From Anisakis pegreffii (Eukaryota > Nematoda > Chromadorea > Rhabditida > Anisakidae): DNA of 64,000 bases. The position numbers were made by a program, and so were the translations under genes. This document shows, piece after piece, positions 12,901 to 26,700 of the stretch. Position 1 is the first letter of the stretch, and every line of letters starts with the position of its first letter. The stretch spans positions 1 through 64,000 of the forward strand of contig JAPYMA010000315.1 of assembly GCA_035041965.1 (NCBI GenBank), read 5' to 3'. The notes below the pieces were generated by a model, which did not search any database, had not been told where the DNA came from, and saw nothing but the letters and a program-made list of their open reading frames with translations.

Positions 12901-15900
12901 CAGTATTCTGAATTGCGCGCAGCGAAGCCGTGAGAAGTCAATTTGTTAGCATTAGAGAGTTCATTGAAAATTTTGTACGTACTAATTTCGAATGCACTTA
13001 GTTTTCTTCAATTATTTTTATCGGTATTTGCTTACTCGGTTTTCACATCATTGATTCCGTTAAAAATTAATGAATATTTCCTTGCGTATAATGCCTGACT
13101 AATGCACCGAATCTTTTCTTTGTTCATCTGAATTAAGATATGAATAAATCAGTGTGTCAGTCTATGTAGCCGCGTGATGCATGCAGCTAATTCGGCTTTT
13201 TTTACAAATAGAATAATTCAGCCCTTTTATCTATTGTGGTATACGAATAATGTTTTTATTCTTGCAAATAACTATCCATTTATTTAATCAGCAATTCAAC
13301 TCATCACGAGTTTATGCCTCTCTGTTATCACCAATATCACATTCTTCCTTCCTTGGTATTCTTCTTTCCGCGCAGCTAACGATAATAGCGTTGGGAATCA
13401 TCTGTCTTCATGAAATTCGAACTTGGATTATTGATCTGGCAAGCACAGAGGTTTTGGGCTACTCTCCCATATTACCCAATGATTTCTGGGGAGGGGGACT
13501 CAAAAGGAGCCCGAAAATACATTCCGATTGATCAATTGAACACTTGTCCAACGATCATTCAGAGTAGTTGTTTGGAACAGCCATCAGTAGTGAATCAGTA
13601 ATCTTTCGTTATCAGTGATAAACGGTTAATGTAACCAAGTAGATCCGTAGCAATCGGCATATCAAGCACGCCACAGCTAACCAATAATGAGTGCCTATTG
13701 CCATAGATAATTTGCACAACTAAATCCAGCCGAATACCAACAACAATCTATTAAACAATCGCAACAATGACGAACATTTTGCCGATCGCATAGAACGGTC
13801 GACAAACCAACCGCTCACCGTCTAAACGTAACTCAAACGTTTAGTGCTGTCTAACTATCCATTTGTTGATGATTAAATTTTTACATCTGTGTGTACTCAG
13901 CAAAAAAATAACTTTGTTTGTAAACAAGAAATTGACACAAAAGAGGTGTTTCTTCGTTGGGTTGTAAACACCAAATACACCTACACATATATAGTTTAAG
14001 AATCGTCGATCACAAAGCATTTCTTCGCCCTTCTAATTATTCATTGATTGTCCTCTCTGAATTTACATTTATGCATCCAAAATCTATTGTTCTCATTTTC
14101 CAAAAAAGTCTTTTTTATCTGACCACTCTTCAAGTGAAAGCCACCAGTGTTTCTCTTTTATCCAATAAAATGATCTAATGAATTCATTTTTTGAATATAA
14201 CAATTGTTTTACATTCAGTCGTCGTTTTAAGCGATGCTCTATTCTCTACGTTTTTTATTTTTGGTAACTATTGGTTTTTATTAAGAAAGCATTTCGAAAA
14301 AATTGTGCCTGTCTAATTTTTCTATTGCTATCAGTTTAAAATGTTGTATTCATCGATTTTTTCAAAGGACGTCGTCGATTGTCTTTTGAGACACGTTTTG
14401 AGTGATAGGCGATTTGTTACAGTGAATAACACCATCATTAGGAATGCTCAATGAGTGAATGCAAGTGAAAAGTAATTTTTCAGCTGCACCTGAGGCATTA
14501 AAGGCACGCATTCGGGTGCTTGAGAAAGAATTGCATCCATCATCCTCATTACTTGGCAATATACAATCGCAACAACCTAACAAGTTTATCTTCAATGATT
14601 TTTTTGTCCATTTCCAAATTATGATTGATAAATTTTGTGAATATTCAGAAGGTATAACATTGTGAGTTATGATCTTTCAAAGTGTCATATAATAAGAATA
14701 TCCGTTCCAGTAAGATTATTTTCACACGTTTCTATCTCAATCTACGCTAACTTCGTTCATCTTCAAAGTTATAGATTACCTGGTTTGGAAGAGGCTTGGC
14801 GTTTACCGATTCCAGCCGAATTAAGTCAACGACAAGAAGAATTTCTCAAGGTAGTTTTTCTAATGAAAATTTCATAAGGTGAAAAGAATGTAAAGCGAAA
14901 CAAATCCTAATCAAAAAGCCGATCATCTGATTGAATTAATGGCTTTCATGGAAAAGTTTTCAAATCTCGTTCTCTCAGTTTTCAGAAAATTATAGAAGCT
15001 TGGTATGGGTGATCAGATTGATTTGTGTTGGTTTGTTAATGTAATTTTTAAAAAATAATTGAAACATTCCAGCTGAAACAACAGCGTTACCGTGACGGAA
15101 GTTCATTACTGACGATTAACTCAATGCTGCGTTCGGTTCGTTTTGTGCTTCAAATTTCATTGTTATTTGTTTTGATTAGTCACACTTCAAAGTATTAATA
15201 TTTATGTTGTATTATTTATCATGTCTTTTTATCATTTTAATTTGCTTTATTGCCATTTTGTTTCGTTTTAGAAATTCCTTTTTCTGTTTCTTAATTTTCA
15301 GTTCATTCACGCTGTTCCCGTTTTTTTTATAGCTGCTTACCAATAGTTTTCTTTCAAACATCTCGCTTCTTCTCTTCGCCAGTTCACTGCTTGCGTTATC
15401 GCTTTCAAATGTAGTCCACGCCCTTTTTCTTCCCAGAATTTTCCATCCTCTAAAATCATCGAGCTAATTAATCTGTCCTATAATTCCTGTGTTGTCATTC
15501 ATGAATTTATCCACTCTCCTTCTTGTCTTTCCGTATAAATTCCTTGTTTGTTCGGTCACTAATCACTAACAGCAGGGTACGGATTTGGTATTTTGCAGCT
15601 CAATAGTCCTATTGACCCTTCAATAACTCAGTTTGAAGTGCTGCGAGTACTTCGTGCCAATAAACCGACTCTAACGGATGAACATCAAAATTTATTACGG
15701 CGAATGGAACAAACATACAAAAGTGATCAGGTGGGTAGGGCAGCATCTTGTGTTGAATGAATCCTGTCTGTTAGTGTCACATCAAATCCACACGTCCAGT
15801 AATTCATTTTCTTCGGCCCCATCACCAATATCTTCGCCCTTCCAAGCGTACCATTCACTGTGGTCTTCGCAGTCACCTTTTGTCCACACCATCTCGTAAC

Positions 15901-18900
15901 TGTTCAGCACATGCAAACAATTCACAAAAACGCTATTAATAAAGCTTCTGCTTCTGAAAATAATATGACAGTGATAAAAGTATCATTATTTTTACTACCA
16001 TTACTTCTTATCATAACATATATCAAAATTGTATGTATTATGTTATGTTATGTATATGTTTTATCATAATTTATATCATGTTGTTTTTTATGTTACGTTT
16101 TTATTTTGCTTCGTGAACGTATGCATGCTGTCATGTCTTGTATCTGTGCTCTTTTTTTTGCATTCAGTCCCTACTATATCTTCGTTTAAGTTGAGTTCTA
16201 TTATTTGGTACAGTGTGTAAAGAAAACAGTGTGTTTATTGTTTTCGCGATGATCAGGTGGAATGAGAAAAGTCCGGAAGAAAGCTTCTGTAAACGGTTCT
16301 TTGCTACTAATGTTTCCATGTTTTTCGCATTCTTTTCGATATTCTTAGAGACGTATCGCGACTACTTAATTATATATTTGGAATAACGTAAGGCACATTA
16401 ATATCATTTTTTAATTTCTAAAAGAGGTCTCTCAATTCAAGAGATTAGTTCGTGAATATTTATTTAGTTGAACTATGCAATTTACTGTGATTTATTACCG
16501 TTGAATGGCATAATGAGAGTTGAATAAATGTTTAGGAAGAAGCGGTTTTGAAAGCGGATCCGCATTTAGATTCCAATTCACTTCCAGTTGTTTCACAGGA
16601 TGATTTAATGAACGTTTTGGGTGGAACAACGTCTTTGAGTATTATCAAAAATGAAGGCAATATGCGAGTTACTGGTTGGTTTTTTTTTTCGCTGTTTATA
16701 TTTACCCTAATTACCTTTTTTCTCATTCAGTTACTAGCGCTCAATACATATTTCCATGATAACTCTGATGAATTGTTTGATTGAACATATTGTAGATCGT
16801 GCAGCTGCATCAACCTCAACGAATATCGTTATTACAAAGCAAGAAATAGCTGATGCTCAAGCTAGTACTTCACTGCAGGTATATATGCTCACTGTTTCTT
16901 TCTGAATTTTAAGGGATTGAATGATATTGCGGTGGAGGAAGTTGTAAAGAGAAAATGGGATTGGATCAATGAATTTTTGTTGTGAAACAACTGGAAGTAA
17001 ATTGTATAAAAATGAATATATTTATTCAAGTCAATGAATTAATAGTAATACATATATTTCCATGTTTTCGAGAACTCTGATGAATTGTTTGATTGAAAAT
17101 ATTGTCGATCGTGCAGCTGCATCAATCTCAACGAATATCGTTATTACAAATGTATGAAAATTTTAAGGAAGAATCGGTTTCGTCGACCTCAGATTTACCG
17201 CATTCATTCTCTTTGAATGCGAATGTGCATGTACCAATCACGATAACGGCTGAAGAGTTGTTAGAAAGGTGTCATAAAAGAGTCGATAAACCGAGTGAAT
17301 TCGTTGAGATCTTCGATGAGCGAGTACCTCCGCCTGTACCGCTTGAACCAACCGGTGAAAAGTTATCGCCGGAAAAGGTTCATCTTTTTTGTTGCGTTCT
17401 CAAATTATGTCTTGTAGCATCGCTTCACATAGAAAGTCAAGACTTTTCAGCTGAATAAAATTCGTCTAATCCATCTAAAAGTTCATTTTGGTCAAATATT
17501 TAGTTGCTTCTTCAGTGACTGTTTTCACTTATTTAATCATCATCATATTCCATTTCTATTGATTAATCAGTTTCACCAACAATATTTAAGCGTTCACTTG
17601 TAGGCGCTAAAACAAACACCAGTCATCATAGTGGATTCTCGAAGGGATGCATATAGCATTGAATTGCAAAACTTTTGTTACAACAGCACAGTGGCGTTGA
17701 TTCGTGGTCTGACAACGACACTGAAAATGGATTTGTCCCTTTTCTCAACGAAATCTCTTCTTGAAATCGCTCCGGAACATGAGGTATGATTTTATGCTTC
17801 AAAGATTATTTCAGATATTGAAGGATGGATTGAAGTGAATCGCAAAAGTGTGTAATGTGTTACTTCGAAATGGTTGATCCATTCTGTGGAATTAAGTGAA
17901 GCTTCCTCTTAAATTATTGCTGTAAGTGATTGATGGACTTTAGGTCGAAGTCCGTACTCAGTACCGAATGCCATCCGATCAAAACGTTGATCATTTGGGA
18001 AATCCGACTTGGGCATGTCATAGTGTCCGGTCGTTCACAACAGTTTCAAAATACGCCCAATATCAAGCACAATCATTTCAGTATTCACTCAAGGTTCATA
18101 TTGATTTCTTTTAAATGAACCTATAGATGATGAAGTTTATATGATGAAATGAAATTCTGCAAGTTTTCTGGATGGGCTAGCAAAAGGCATTGCTTTTTGA
18201 TCTGAAAGTATCGCCGATTATTGAATTATTGGAACTTTTTGTTTTTTGCTCTCGTAAGTTTTCTCTGAGAATTGTGATTTTTGTCCATAAGTGATCTGTC
18301 AGCAATGAAACTTCTTAAAATGTCGTCATGGAATCTAGGAGGAAGCAGAAAAACTGCGCGCAGCAGGTGCGAAATATGGTGGAAGTAATAACGCGAGTAG
18401 TAGAGAGAGAGACGATACAAGTGGTATTTGCTCAAAACGTCGTCGTGTTGCGCCGTTTGAAGAGACCCAAATGCCTATGAAGTTACTCAAATTTGGTACA
18501 AATGTGGATCTCTCAGATGAAACCAAATTTAGGTTTGCCCTAAAGTGTGGTTATCTTTCGAATGAGTATCGGAATATTACACATATTAAGTGTGGTCTCA
18601 TGACTGAATTAATTACAGGGAACAGTTGACCGAACTGAACAAAATGCCTGCATTTTGTCGTCTCGTATCTGGCTGTAATATGCTGACTCATTTGGGTCAC
18701 AGTGTTTACGGAATGAACACCGTTCAGTTGTATATGAAGGCTCGTTTTATTTCATAAATAATTTGTTTCATCCTATTCGTAGAGCCGTGCTGGAAATATT
18801 TGCGTTTATGTTTACTGATTTATCGTAATTTAGGTACCAGGAGCTCGTACACCTGGTCATCAAGAGAATAATTGCTTAGCATCAATAAATATTAATATTG

Positions 18901-20083
18901 GTCCTGGCGAATGTGAATGGTTTGCGGTGCCATACGAATATTGGCCCGTTATTGATAACATGCTGCGAGAGTTGGTTTTGTTCATTGATCATTAGATCTT
19001 TGAAAATCATTTATTGGAAACAATTTTGAGAATTATTTTATGAATTACGCGATTGAAGAGTTCTTGTTTGAATCACTCGAAATCAAATTGTGCGATATTT
19101 TCAGAAAAGGTCTGGATTATTTGAAAGGAGTGTGGTGGCCGGATATGGATGATCTTTTGGAGATGGGCGTGCCAGTGCATCGGTTCATACAAAAAGCTGG
19201 TGATTTGGTTTGGATTGGAAGCGGATGCGTGCATTGGGTACAGAGTATTGGATGGTGTAACAATGTGGCGTGGAATGTAGGACCGTTGACTGCATCTCAA
19301 TTACAAATGGCCATTTTCAGTCATGAATGGAATAAATTGAATGTTTGTTTTATCAGTGGTTCTTTTATTCTCTTTGCAGCTATGGCCACTGAGTAAGTGA
19401 AATCTTTGAGACGTGCAAAATATCTGAGAGACGCCATGCTGTGCGTTAAGCAGTCAGCAACTACTCGTATTGATCCATCCGCTGATTTGCCGTGATAATC
19501 AGTGTAAAGGTGTTCGTTGCAGGGCTATAAATCATTGGTACCGTTGCAACATCTGTGTTGGCAGCTAGCAAGGAATGTTCGCTTCTCAAATCAAAAACTA
19601 TACGTGATCGTTAAACAGATGCTGATACGTTCATTAGCATATTGTAAGATGGTTGCTGATGTGGTCATATCGACTGGAAAGTCAATCAAGGTTCATCCGA
19701 GACAGAAGGGAGAAGTGTCTCATTATTGCTCGAATTGTGAGGTAACTGAACTCATTTTATCGTAATTTGTAAGTGTAATTTTTTATTTTGGATTATGAAG
19801 GTGAAGAAGAAGTAAGCTGGTTTATGTTTATTGTGAACGGTCGAATGAATATTTTATATGAATTATTCAGATCGAAGTATGGAATTTGTTGTTAGTGCGT
19901 GAAACAAATGGCAAATTCGCAGTTTATTGTGTTCATTGTGCGTTAAAGGCTGATCTTGTGAACTTCATCGTTTTACAGCAATATTCTTTCGATGAACTTT
20001 CGACTGTTTTCGATCATTTTCGATTATATCCGGTTAGATGGCGTTTTCCGAATAATTCTTTAATTATTTTCAGTTCATCGTAA
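6948..20083 (+). CDS. utx-1: UTX/KDM6A-type JmjC histone H3K27 demethylase
   Basis: Removes methyl groups from histone H3 Lys27 using Fe(II) and 2-oxoglutarate; in animals it works in MLL/COMPASS-like complexes. Twenty-four exons join in phase (about 1135 residues): 6948-7012, 7427-7499, 7844-7973, 8284-8395, 10107-10227, 10444-10636, 10746-10926, 11050-11143, 11704-11836, 14484-14583, 14775-14850, 15073-15135, 15599-15730, 16536-16674, 16796-16878, 17117(or 17168)-17377, 17604-17783, 17944-18093, 18339-18532, 18619-18739, 18834-18970, 19105-19342, 19523-19741, 19871-20083. Residues 1-400 are the TPR region ([40 protein letters not shown]). The JmjC iron ligands are H876 and E878 (GHQEN) and H956 (GCVHW), spaced as in human UTX. 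Four cysteines near 1061-1088 form the UTX zinc site. Shorter middle linker than human UTX. Intron 20 has a GC donor; exon 16 start is ambiguous because of a local duplication. Very sure of identity; the exon chain is also good. Confidence 0.95.
8505..8540. repeat. Pyrimidine-rich CTCC tract in UTX intron 4
   Basis: A 36-base almost pure C/T run in the 1.7 kb intron 8396-10106, low complexity with no evident function. The same intron carries a purine-rich stretch around 9400-9660 on the + strand. Confidence 0.5.
13270..13840. repeat. Dispersed repeat copy, the longest, in UTX intron 9
   Basis: The 5' part (about 13270-13690) matches 55797-56185: shared words include GAGTTTATGCCTCTCT, CATTCTTCCTTCCTT and CGTAGCAATCGGC in the same order. 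The 3' part (13711-13830) matches the 3' ends of the copies at 34.0 and 40.2 kb: TTTGCA…, then GCCGATCGC, then GACAAACCAACC-like sequence. It therefore links what otherwise look like two repeat families and may be the most complete copy. No transposase frame or clear terminal inverted repeat is visible. Confidence 0.65.
16761..17150 (+). repeat. Duplicated 78-base block across a UTX intron-exon junction
   Basis: 16761-16838 and 17073-17150 match at 75 of 78 bases, 312 bases apart. Copy 1 covers the 3' end of intron 14 and the first half of exon 15. Copy 2 lies upstream of, or inside, exon 16. One of the three differences changes the working acceptor ATTGTAG to ATTGTCG. If exon 16 starts at 17117 the duplicated bases are translated in another frame from copy 1; if it starts at 17168 they are intronic. 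Confidence 0.9.
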
Positions 20084-20360
20084 ATATTATTGTCAATAAT
20101 CTGTTTTCATTTTAACGATTCTTTGCTGATTCTTTTGATAGAATAGTCCAGGCACAAGTACTCAGAGATTTACATAGGAGGAGCGATAGTAAATGTGTTC
20201 TTGCGAATAAGGCGTAGCTTTCATTTTTTTAAACAGAGCATCATTTGAAGTGAGGGGGAATTCTCCTACTCTCCTCTTCTTTCTCGAGTGTTTTTAAATA
20301 ATCGTATGCAAAAAATTAATGTTCATCCAGTATTGGAATACGTGTTTGATATTTCAGCAA

Positions 20361-20366
20361 AATAAA
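20361..20366 (+). terminator. Possible polyadenylation signal of the UTX gene
   Basis: AATAAA, 278 bases past the UTX stop codon, the first such hexamer noticed downstream. In such AT-rich DNA the hexamer is common, so this is only a candidate. Confidence 0.35.
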
Positions 20367-23300
20367 ACTGCGATGGTGTGCTGACGATGGCTGATTGAAA
20401 TTTCGTGTTCTTCAATGCCTGATAATGATTGTTGTGTGTATATTGAGGTGTATCTCTGATTATTCCTTAACAATAGCTCATTTCAGTTGTTTCTTTCGAC
20501 CAAATTCAGTTCAACCTGATTCATTTTCATGTACTGCCATGTAAACATTCCATTCATAACTCATTTGTTCATTCTATGATTTGTTTTGATTGTTGAAATG
20601 ATCTACAAATGTCCGTTCTTCACCCTATGATATAAATGCTGTTTCGATGACGTTAGAAGTGCTCGTTAGGATTGGTTTTTTATGCTAATCATCCAGATTA
20701 GATACTTCGTTGGTGGCAGTCATTTAAGTTCGGCACAATTTCATATTCTTCTGTTTATATCGTTGAGTATTCTTTAACGTTGATCACAAAGCAGCATTTA
20801 ATTGAACAACACGTAATGAATTTTGTGTCTTTCGATCATTATTTTGGATTATTACCAATCTTTTCGTATTCTTCTTTTATTTTCTCGTCGAATCGTTTGC
20901 ATGATTATTCTATAAGTGAATTTATTAGTAGTTTTGCATGTTGCGTGCATATTTATGATGTTCACTAGTGCATATTGTATTGATGTTTTTGTTTTTTGTA
21001 CCTCATTTGTACAATCTGTTAAATGTTTTCATCATTGCTACTTACTGCAGCAGCTGGATTTCTGCTGATTTTGTTGTGATTATAACATTGTCTGTTGTTC
21101 AATCATTGTTTCGTCCTTCAACGAATGCCAAATTCTACTAGTTCTGTTCAAAGACTTTTGTTATTCAATGTCATAGTCATTGTCATCACCAGATTAACGT
21201 TAAGCCTTGAAAACACTTCCAAAATCTTCACTGCTTACATTCCGTCCCATCATTGCGTTGAAAAGATTTGTGGTTCGAATCCGAAATATGGCTGGTTTGG
21301 CGATTTACTTCATACAAGTAGATTTATTTCATACTGATTCATTGAGAAACACATACATTGGCTGCAATTTAATTGACCGCATTTTATGCTTATCGATTCA
21401 GATTGATGGTACTGTTGAGTGAGGAAGGCTGTGATGGTACAAGCTGTTAATTTCAGTGGTAATTAGATCGACGAATTTTTGGCTATTTACAACTTGTAAT
21501 CTTTGAATTATTGTTTTGTTTCATTTTTGCATGGTTATTATTAACTTTGCTATTTTGCGACAAGTACTGCGATTGTGTTGGGTGTAGTGTTATGTGCGAC
21601 ATGTCTTAATTGATCTGCTGATTGTTGATTTAATTTTCACCGTTTCTGATTTGTTCGTCGTAGTTTTAGTTTCGAATGAATTGCATTTCGTATGGATAAT
21701 ATTTCAGTGTAATATTTTTTTGAATCACGATAATATTTCGGCTTGAGCAATTTAATCCTGAAACAAGTAAGCTCATTGAGCGTGATGTTTCAGTCGGAGA
21801 CGTCTGTGTGCAGAGGCTACTACTGATTGTGATCCGTTTCATTACCGTTTGTTCACAGCCCAGAATCGTTTTTTTTTTCAACTTCAAATTGCGTCTTCCG
21901 ACTAATATCTGAGACTTGTCGTTTGAGCGATAAAATTGTGATAACGGAAATGACGTCGTTTTGCGATGATAATGAAATGAACATGCCCCAATAGCTCACT
22001 GAACAATGTGAATTGATCGCTTCGTTTGAATGTCATCAATCTGAGCATTCCGTATTTATTGTTGAATTGGTGTGTTGAGCAGTGAAACCTCAATTCACGA
22101 GCACATTCCCTTGCAAAAGCTTGGTTATATAATCCAAGTTTGTCATAAAGAATGAATTCGATTTCTCCGTATTATTCGACGTGAAATGAAATGGTTCGTA
22201 CCAACCGCTGTGATCCTTCTCTGCGTAAACGTTTATTGATGCCCTAGGGTAACGGGCGTAAGACGTGCCCTTTTTGATTGTAAGGTATACCATCATTGTC
22301 GTCCTCCAATAATCTAGATGCCTTCGTCATCCTAGCGACCTATCAAAAAGACTGAATGACTGAGAAGTTCACTGTCAAGAGTTTGTCGATGTTATCAAAG
22401 TTAACACTTTATTGTTGTCGAACAAGCGTTTCGAAAAGATTACTGAACAATTGTGGAGGATATATGAAAAATATTAATTCATCTTACAATTAATGATATA
22501 TTGCTCATGGAGTTAGGCGCGTGATCGAGAAGTAGGGTATTGACATTCAATCGCAACAAGCGTTGTTTTGTTCGCAAATTTTTGGTAAAAACAGATCTTG
22601 TCTCTAGTGATTTGTTGACTGAGGACTCTCGTGATGAATTCTGATCGCTAAAACGATGCGTGTGCTATCGTTACGGAATATCAACTGGAAATTGATGAGA
22701 ACCGATTAGAATTCTCTCTGGAATCCTCTTCATACGAGCAATTCCGTTCAGTAAGAGTGGATTTGAACGTGAATTTGAAGTGGATTTGTAGAAAACTTCG
22801 ATGTTCGTTTGTATATGGATTTTGCGTGTTTCAAGTGTTTGTAAATGGATGATTCAGTTTGTGTGTAAAATAAAGCCAAAGTACAACATATTATTTGACA
22901 TGCGTCATATCATATGGTGCCAGCCGCTATCAAACAAACGCATCACAATATCATGAAAATCTGTTACATATTAACAAATCTTTAAGAATTCATTTCATCC
23001 GATACCATAACAGTGCTTCTTAACTGGTTGGCCGCATATAGGTTATACATTAACAGTGTTCCTTTTCGAATGTTCTTTATCCTTCAATAGCGAATCGCTT
23101 TCCTTCGCACGTTTGCAGAGAGCAGCAAAAAAATTCCAGTTGAGCTACAGAACGCTATTTTTTACATCTGTTTTTTCGCGTGTACTTTTTAGTTTAGTTA
23201 CTACTAATTCTTCAGAACTAAAATGACCAGTCTCTTTGCCGGGTATGGGGGGAGAATAAGAAAAATTTTACAATGATCATATCAGGCAATTTCTGTAAAG

Positions 23301-23765
23301 AACATACGAAAAGGTCTTATAAGGGGTCAAACCGTTATTATGAATTCTTATTGAGTTATGGTGCGGCATAGGCTAATCGCCAGGTTGTACTCACTGAAAA
23401 TATTTCTTGTTCAAAGAAGCACTTGCAAAGAACTAGCGAATTGTCTCGATCAGTGAGTGTATGCTAACGAATATCGTTTGCGTGTGCTACATCACACTCT
23501 TTCCAAAACTGCACAATTGCCTACGTTAGCTTTGTTTGTATGCGTAAAATGTGGAAATGCTCCGTTTGAGACACTTAAATGGTCTGTAAATATAAACTGA
23601 AAGCGAAGAACTTATAACTCGTGCCTCACTTCGGAGATTTGTAACAATTGCGAATTGAAACCGATAGTTATTTTGAGTGGTTCGAGATGTGGTGAAACGT
23701 TGAGGATGCTCGAGAAAGCGTCGAGTTCTTATTTCAAAAAAACCCCATAATTGTAAGCATTGCAC

Positions 23766-23774
23766 AATTTTCAG
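23766..23774 (+). promoter_or_regulatory. Probable spliced-leader trans-splice acceptor of POLD3
   Basis: AATTTTCAG ends five bases before the POLD3 start codon at 23780. A strong acceptor with no upstream exon in recognisable coding sequence is the usual look of a nematode trans-splice site. Inferred from sequence only. Confidence 0.5.
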
Positions 23775-23779
23775 AAAAG

Positions 23780-26700
23780 ATGAGTATCGGACGAAAGGGC
23801 TTGCTGGAGACGACCCTGTTTGATTCTCAGAAAGTGGTCACAATTGCTTATTTAAGTCGGCACGCGCATATATCTATTGATGAAGCTAGAGAGTTAGTTT
23901 ATTCACCTTAGTTATGTGAATGAGAACCGCCGAATATCAGTTGACAAAAATGCGTTCACGGGAGCAGCGTGAATTGGAGGTCCTTTGGACTTTGAAGAGA
24001 GGCCTAATTCATCAGAATGTTGCATTTATAGTCTGGTTAATCTGCTGTTAATAACGTGATTGAAAAGTTTAAATTTGCAGCGAATTACAATCGTTTTATA
24101 TGGAAAATCGAGACAAATCCAAATTGCATGCAATTTATCTGATAAGCGGGCGATTAAATGATGAATCAACGAATGAGATAAAGCAACAGAACGTCAACAA
24201 ACCAATCGAATGTAATCGTGTGCAATTGGTCAGAGACGAGAGTTTGGAGAAAATTAAACAAAATTATCATTCTGTGGATACTTGTGAAATATTTTGTCTT
24301 CACTCAAATTCCATTAAGGTTTCGACAGAACTCTATCGTTCACTTTAAATCATTTCGTCTCGTTTTGTTCTTTGAATTCTCCTATTATTTTCAAAAAATT
24401 CTATTCTCAATAATGTTTATGCTTTTGGTTCGTTAATTTTTAATATTCATTATCCCGTTTTTATGTAATGCAAGAAATCAAACTTGAAGAGTTTATACTC
24501 GTTGTATGGTATCGATCATATAGATGATGATGAGTACAATTCAACGGATAAAGAACGAAGTTGGCTAGCATCTCAAATGGCTGAGGTGAAACGAGATGAG
24601 ATGTTGAAAGAACATCTTGCAACTGCTCAACTTCTTGAAAAATCGGCCAAGGTTTCAGTGTACTCTCACTTCATCATTTGGAATTAATTATAGTGATGAT
24701 TCATTATGATTAATTGCGGATAAATAATGTTTTTTGGATAGTTCGTTAACATTCATTCAAGTGTTTGTTGTCAGACTGACGTAATTTTCATAAGACTAGT
24801 GGAATTCGTTTTTATTCAATCGTAAACAATTCTTGATTTTCGTTATTCTGAGGGATGGTTTTCATGAATCAGAATTCCTTTATTAGAAATACGTTTTCTT
24901 AGCCAACGGTAGTGCTGTCATGAATCACTCCTCAAAATCACTGAAGGTTATTCAATGCGTAATCTGGTTATCTCTTTAGATTCTCAATATTGGTTTTATT
25001 CTTGGCCATAATCATCTGTTTTACAGCAATTAGATCTTTCGTCGTCCAATTCGCAATCATCCAAGAAGCACGAGACTGTTAATCATTCAAAATCAATTAC
25101 ACAAAAGCATGCCGAACGCAATGACATCAGCTCGTTGTTCAAAAAGGCTGCTTCAAAACCGAAACAAACAACACCAGTGGTTAATTTCGAGAATATTTCA
25201 TTCAGATCTGGAATATTCATAAAATCTATTGTCATTATTTTTCCAACGTTTCCATAGATTTTTTCACAGATGATTTAAAATCATTGCAGAAAGCTGCTCG
25301 TGAGAGTCCGTTTAGCACACCAACGAGCGAAAAAAAGCATGACGCATCAGAGAATACGAAGGCTTCAGAGAGTGGTCAGCAGAAGTTAGTTGTTCACTTC
25401 CGTTTGACATCGATTTCATCTCTGAATAATTTTGTCTGATTATTGATTTTAGCGAATCCTTTTGTAAGATATTGCCGTTCATTATCAGATCTCATCTGGA
25501 TGGAAAAGTAGTTTTTGTGTTCAACTTTCGAACACTTCACACTTTGTTGACGAAGAAAGATTCTGAATTTGATCGTTTTTTGATTTATCGTCTGCATGAA
25601 ACGGCATGACATGCAAGCATGATTTCGATTATCTGCTATGTGTTTCGTTTCGTTCAGCATCTTCGGCGTATATTCGAACCTATCTTGAATGGTAATCGGC
25701 TCACCTTAAAGCATCACTTATTTTTTCCTTCAGACGTCGCGGTCGACGAATTTTGGTCGATAATGAGGATCAAGAAGAAGAAAAACATATTTTGGAAGAG
25801 AAGAAAAAGATTAAAAAAGAATTCGCTTCAAATCAAGCGGATAGGAAAACAAGCGGTGATACCAATGGTGAACAGTCAACTTCCGTGAAAACAATTGAAA
25901 AGTTGAAAAAGGAGGAAAAGAAACGTTCAATAATAAGTTGTAAGGTTTTGTTAATTGATTCCAAGTTCCTATATTCACATTTATCTAGAAACTTTCATTA
26001 CGGAATATTCTTGAAATGACATTTCTTCTCCTTGGGAATCATTTTTGTGTGTGGTTTCTGCATGGAAATTTGCATCGAATAAATTTATCAACGCGTTTGA
26101 TTAGTTGAAATATTTTTGTAAATTTCAGCTCAAGATGATTTATTCTCTGATGATGCATCTTCATCACCAGAGCGAATGAACGGCTCCGAAGAAGGTGCTG
26201 AAGAACGTCAAAGTACAACTGTTTCATCGAAACGACCTCGTCGATCGTGTAACCATTTGAATGTTCCGTATAATTCACTCTTTTCCAAATTACTTTTCCA
26301 ATTGATCATTCACTTGGATGCATTCTCTAAGTGCGTTATTCTCGTGGTATTTCCATTGTTCGCAAGAATCAATCTCACTAATTAATTGCATGCAAACTGA
26401 AAGTTCCTATTCAAGCTTATCAATTCGTTTAAACTGTTATATCGATTGAAAATATCATTTCAATAATACTACTGGTATATTGCTTTGAATATTTTTCATC
26501 TGCCTCAAGCGTGCAAAATTTTCTTGGCTGAATTGCGTTTCGTTTGCAGCTCGTAAGTTAACACCAGAACGTAAAACAACTTCCACAAACGACACCAAAA
26601 AGAAACCGACTCGAAAGGAACATGTTACAGAGACTTTCGTTGATGAAGATGGTTTTATGGGTTTGTTTCTTTCATTTCAATAATTTTGGTTTATCTCATC

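Larger units (their letters stand above)
20084..23779. other. Gap between UTX and POLD3 genes; no gene seen
   Basis: About 3.7 kb with only short frames on both strands and no recognisable product. It presumably contains the UTX 3' untranslated region and POLD3 upstream sequence. A GGTTCGAATCC word at 21272-21282 resembles a tRNA B box but no tRNA fold surrounds it. Confidence 0.4.

Noticed and set aside
21272..21282. GGTTCGAATCC, a perfect tRNA B-box word
   Set aside because: The flanking bases do not form a full T-arm and no acceptor-stem partner or A box lies at the right distance upstream, so no tRNA gene is called.
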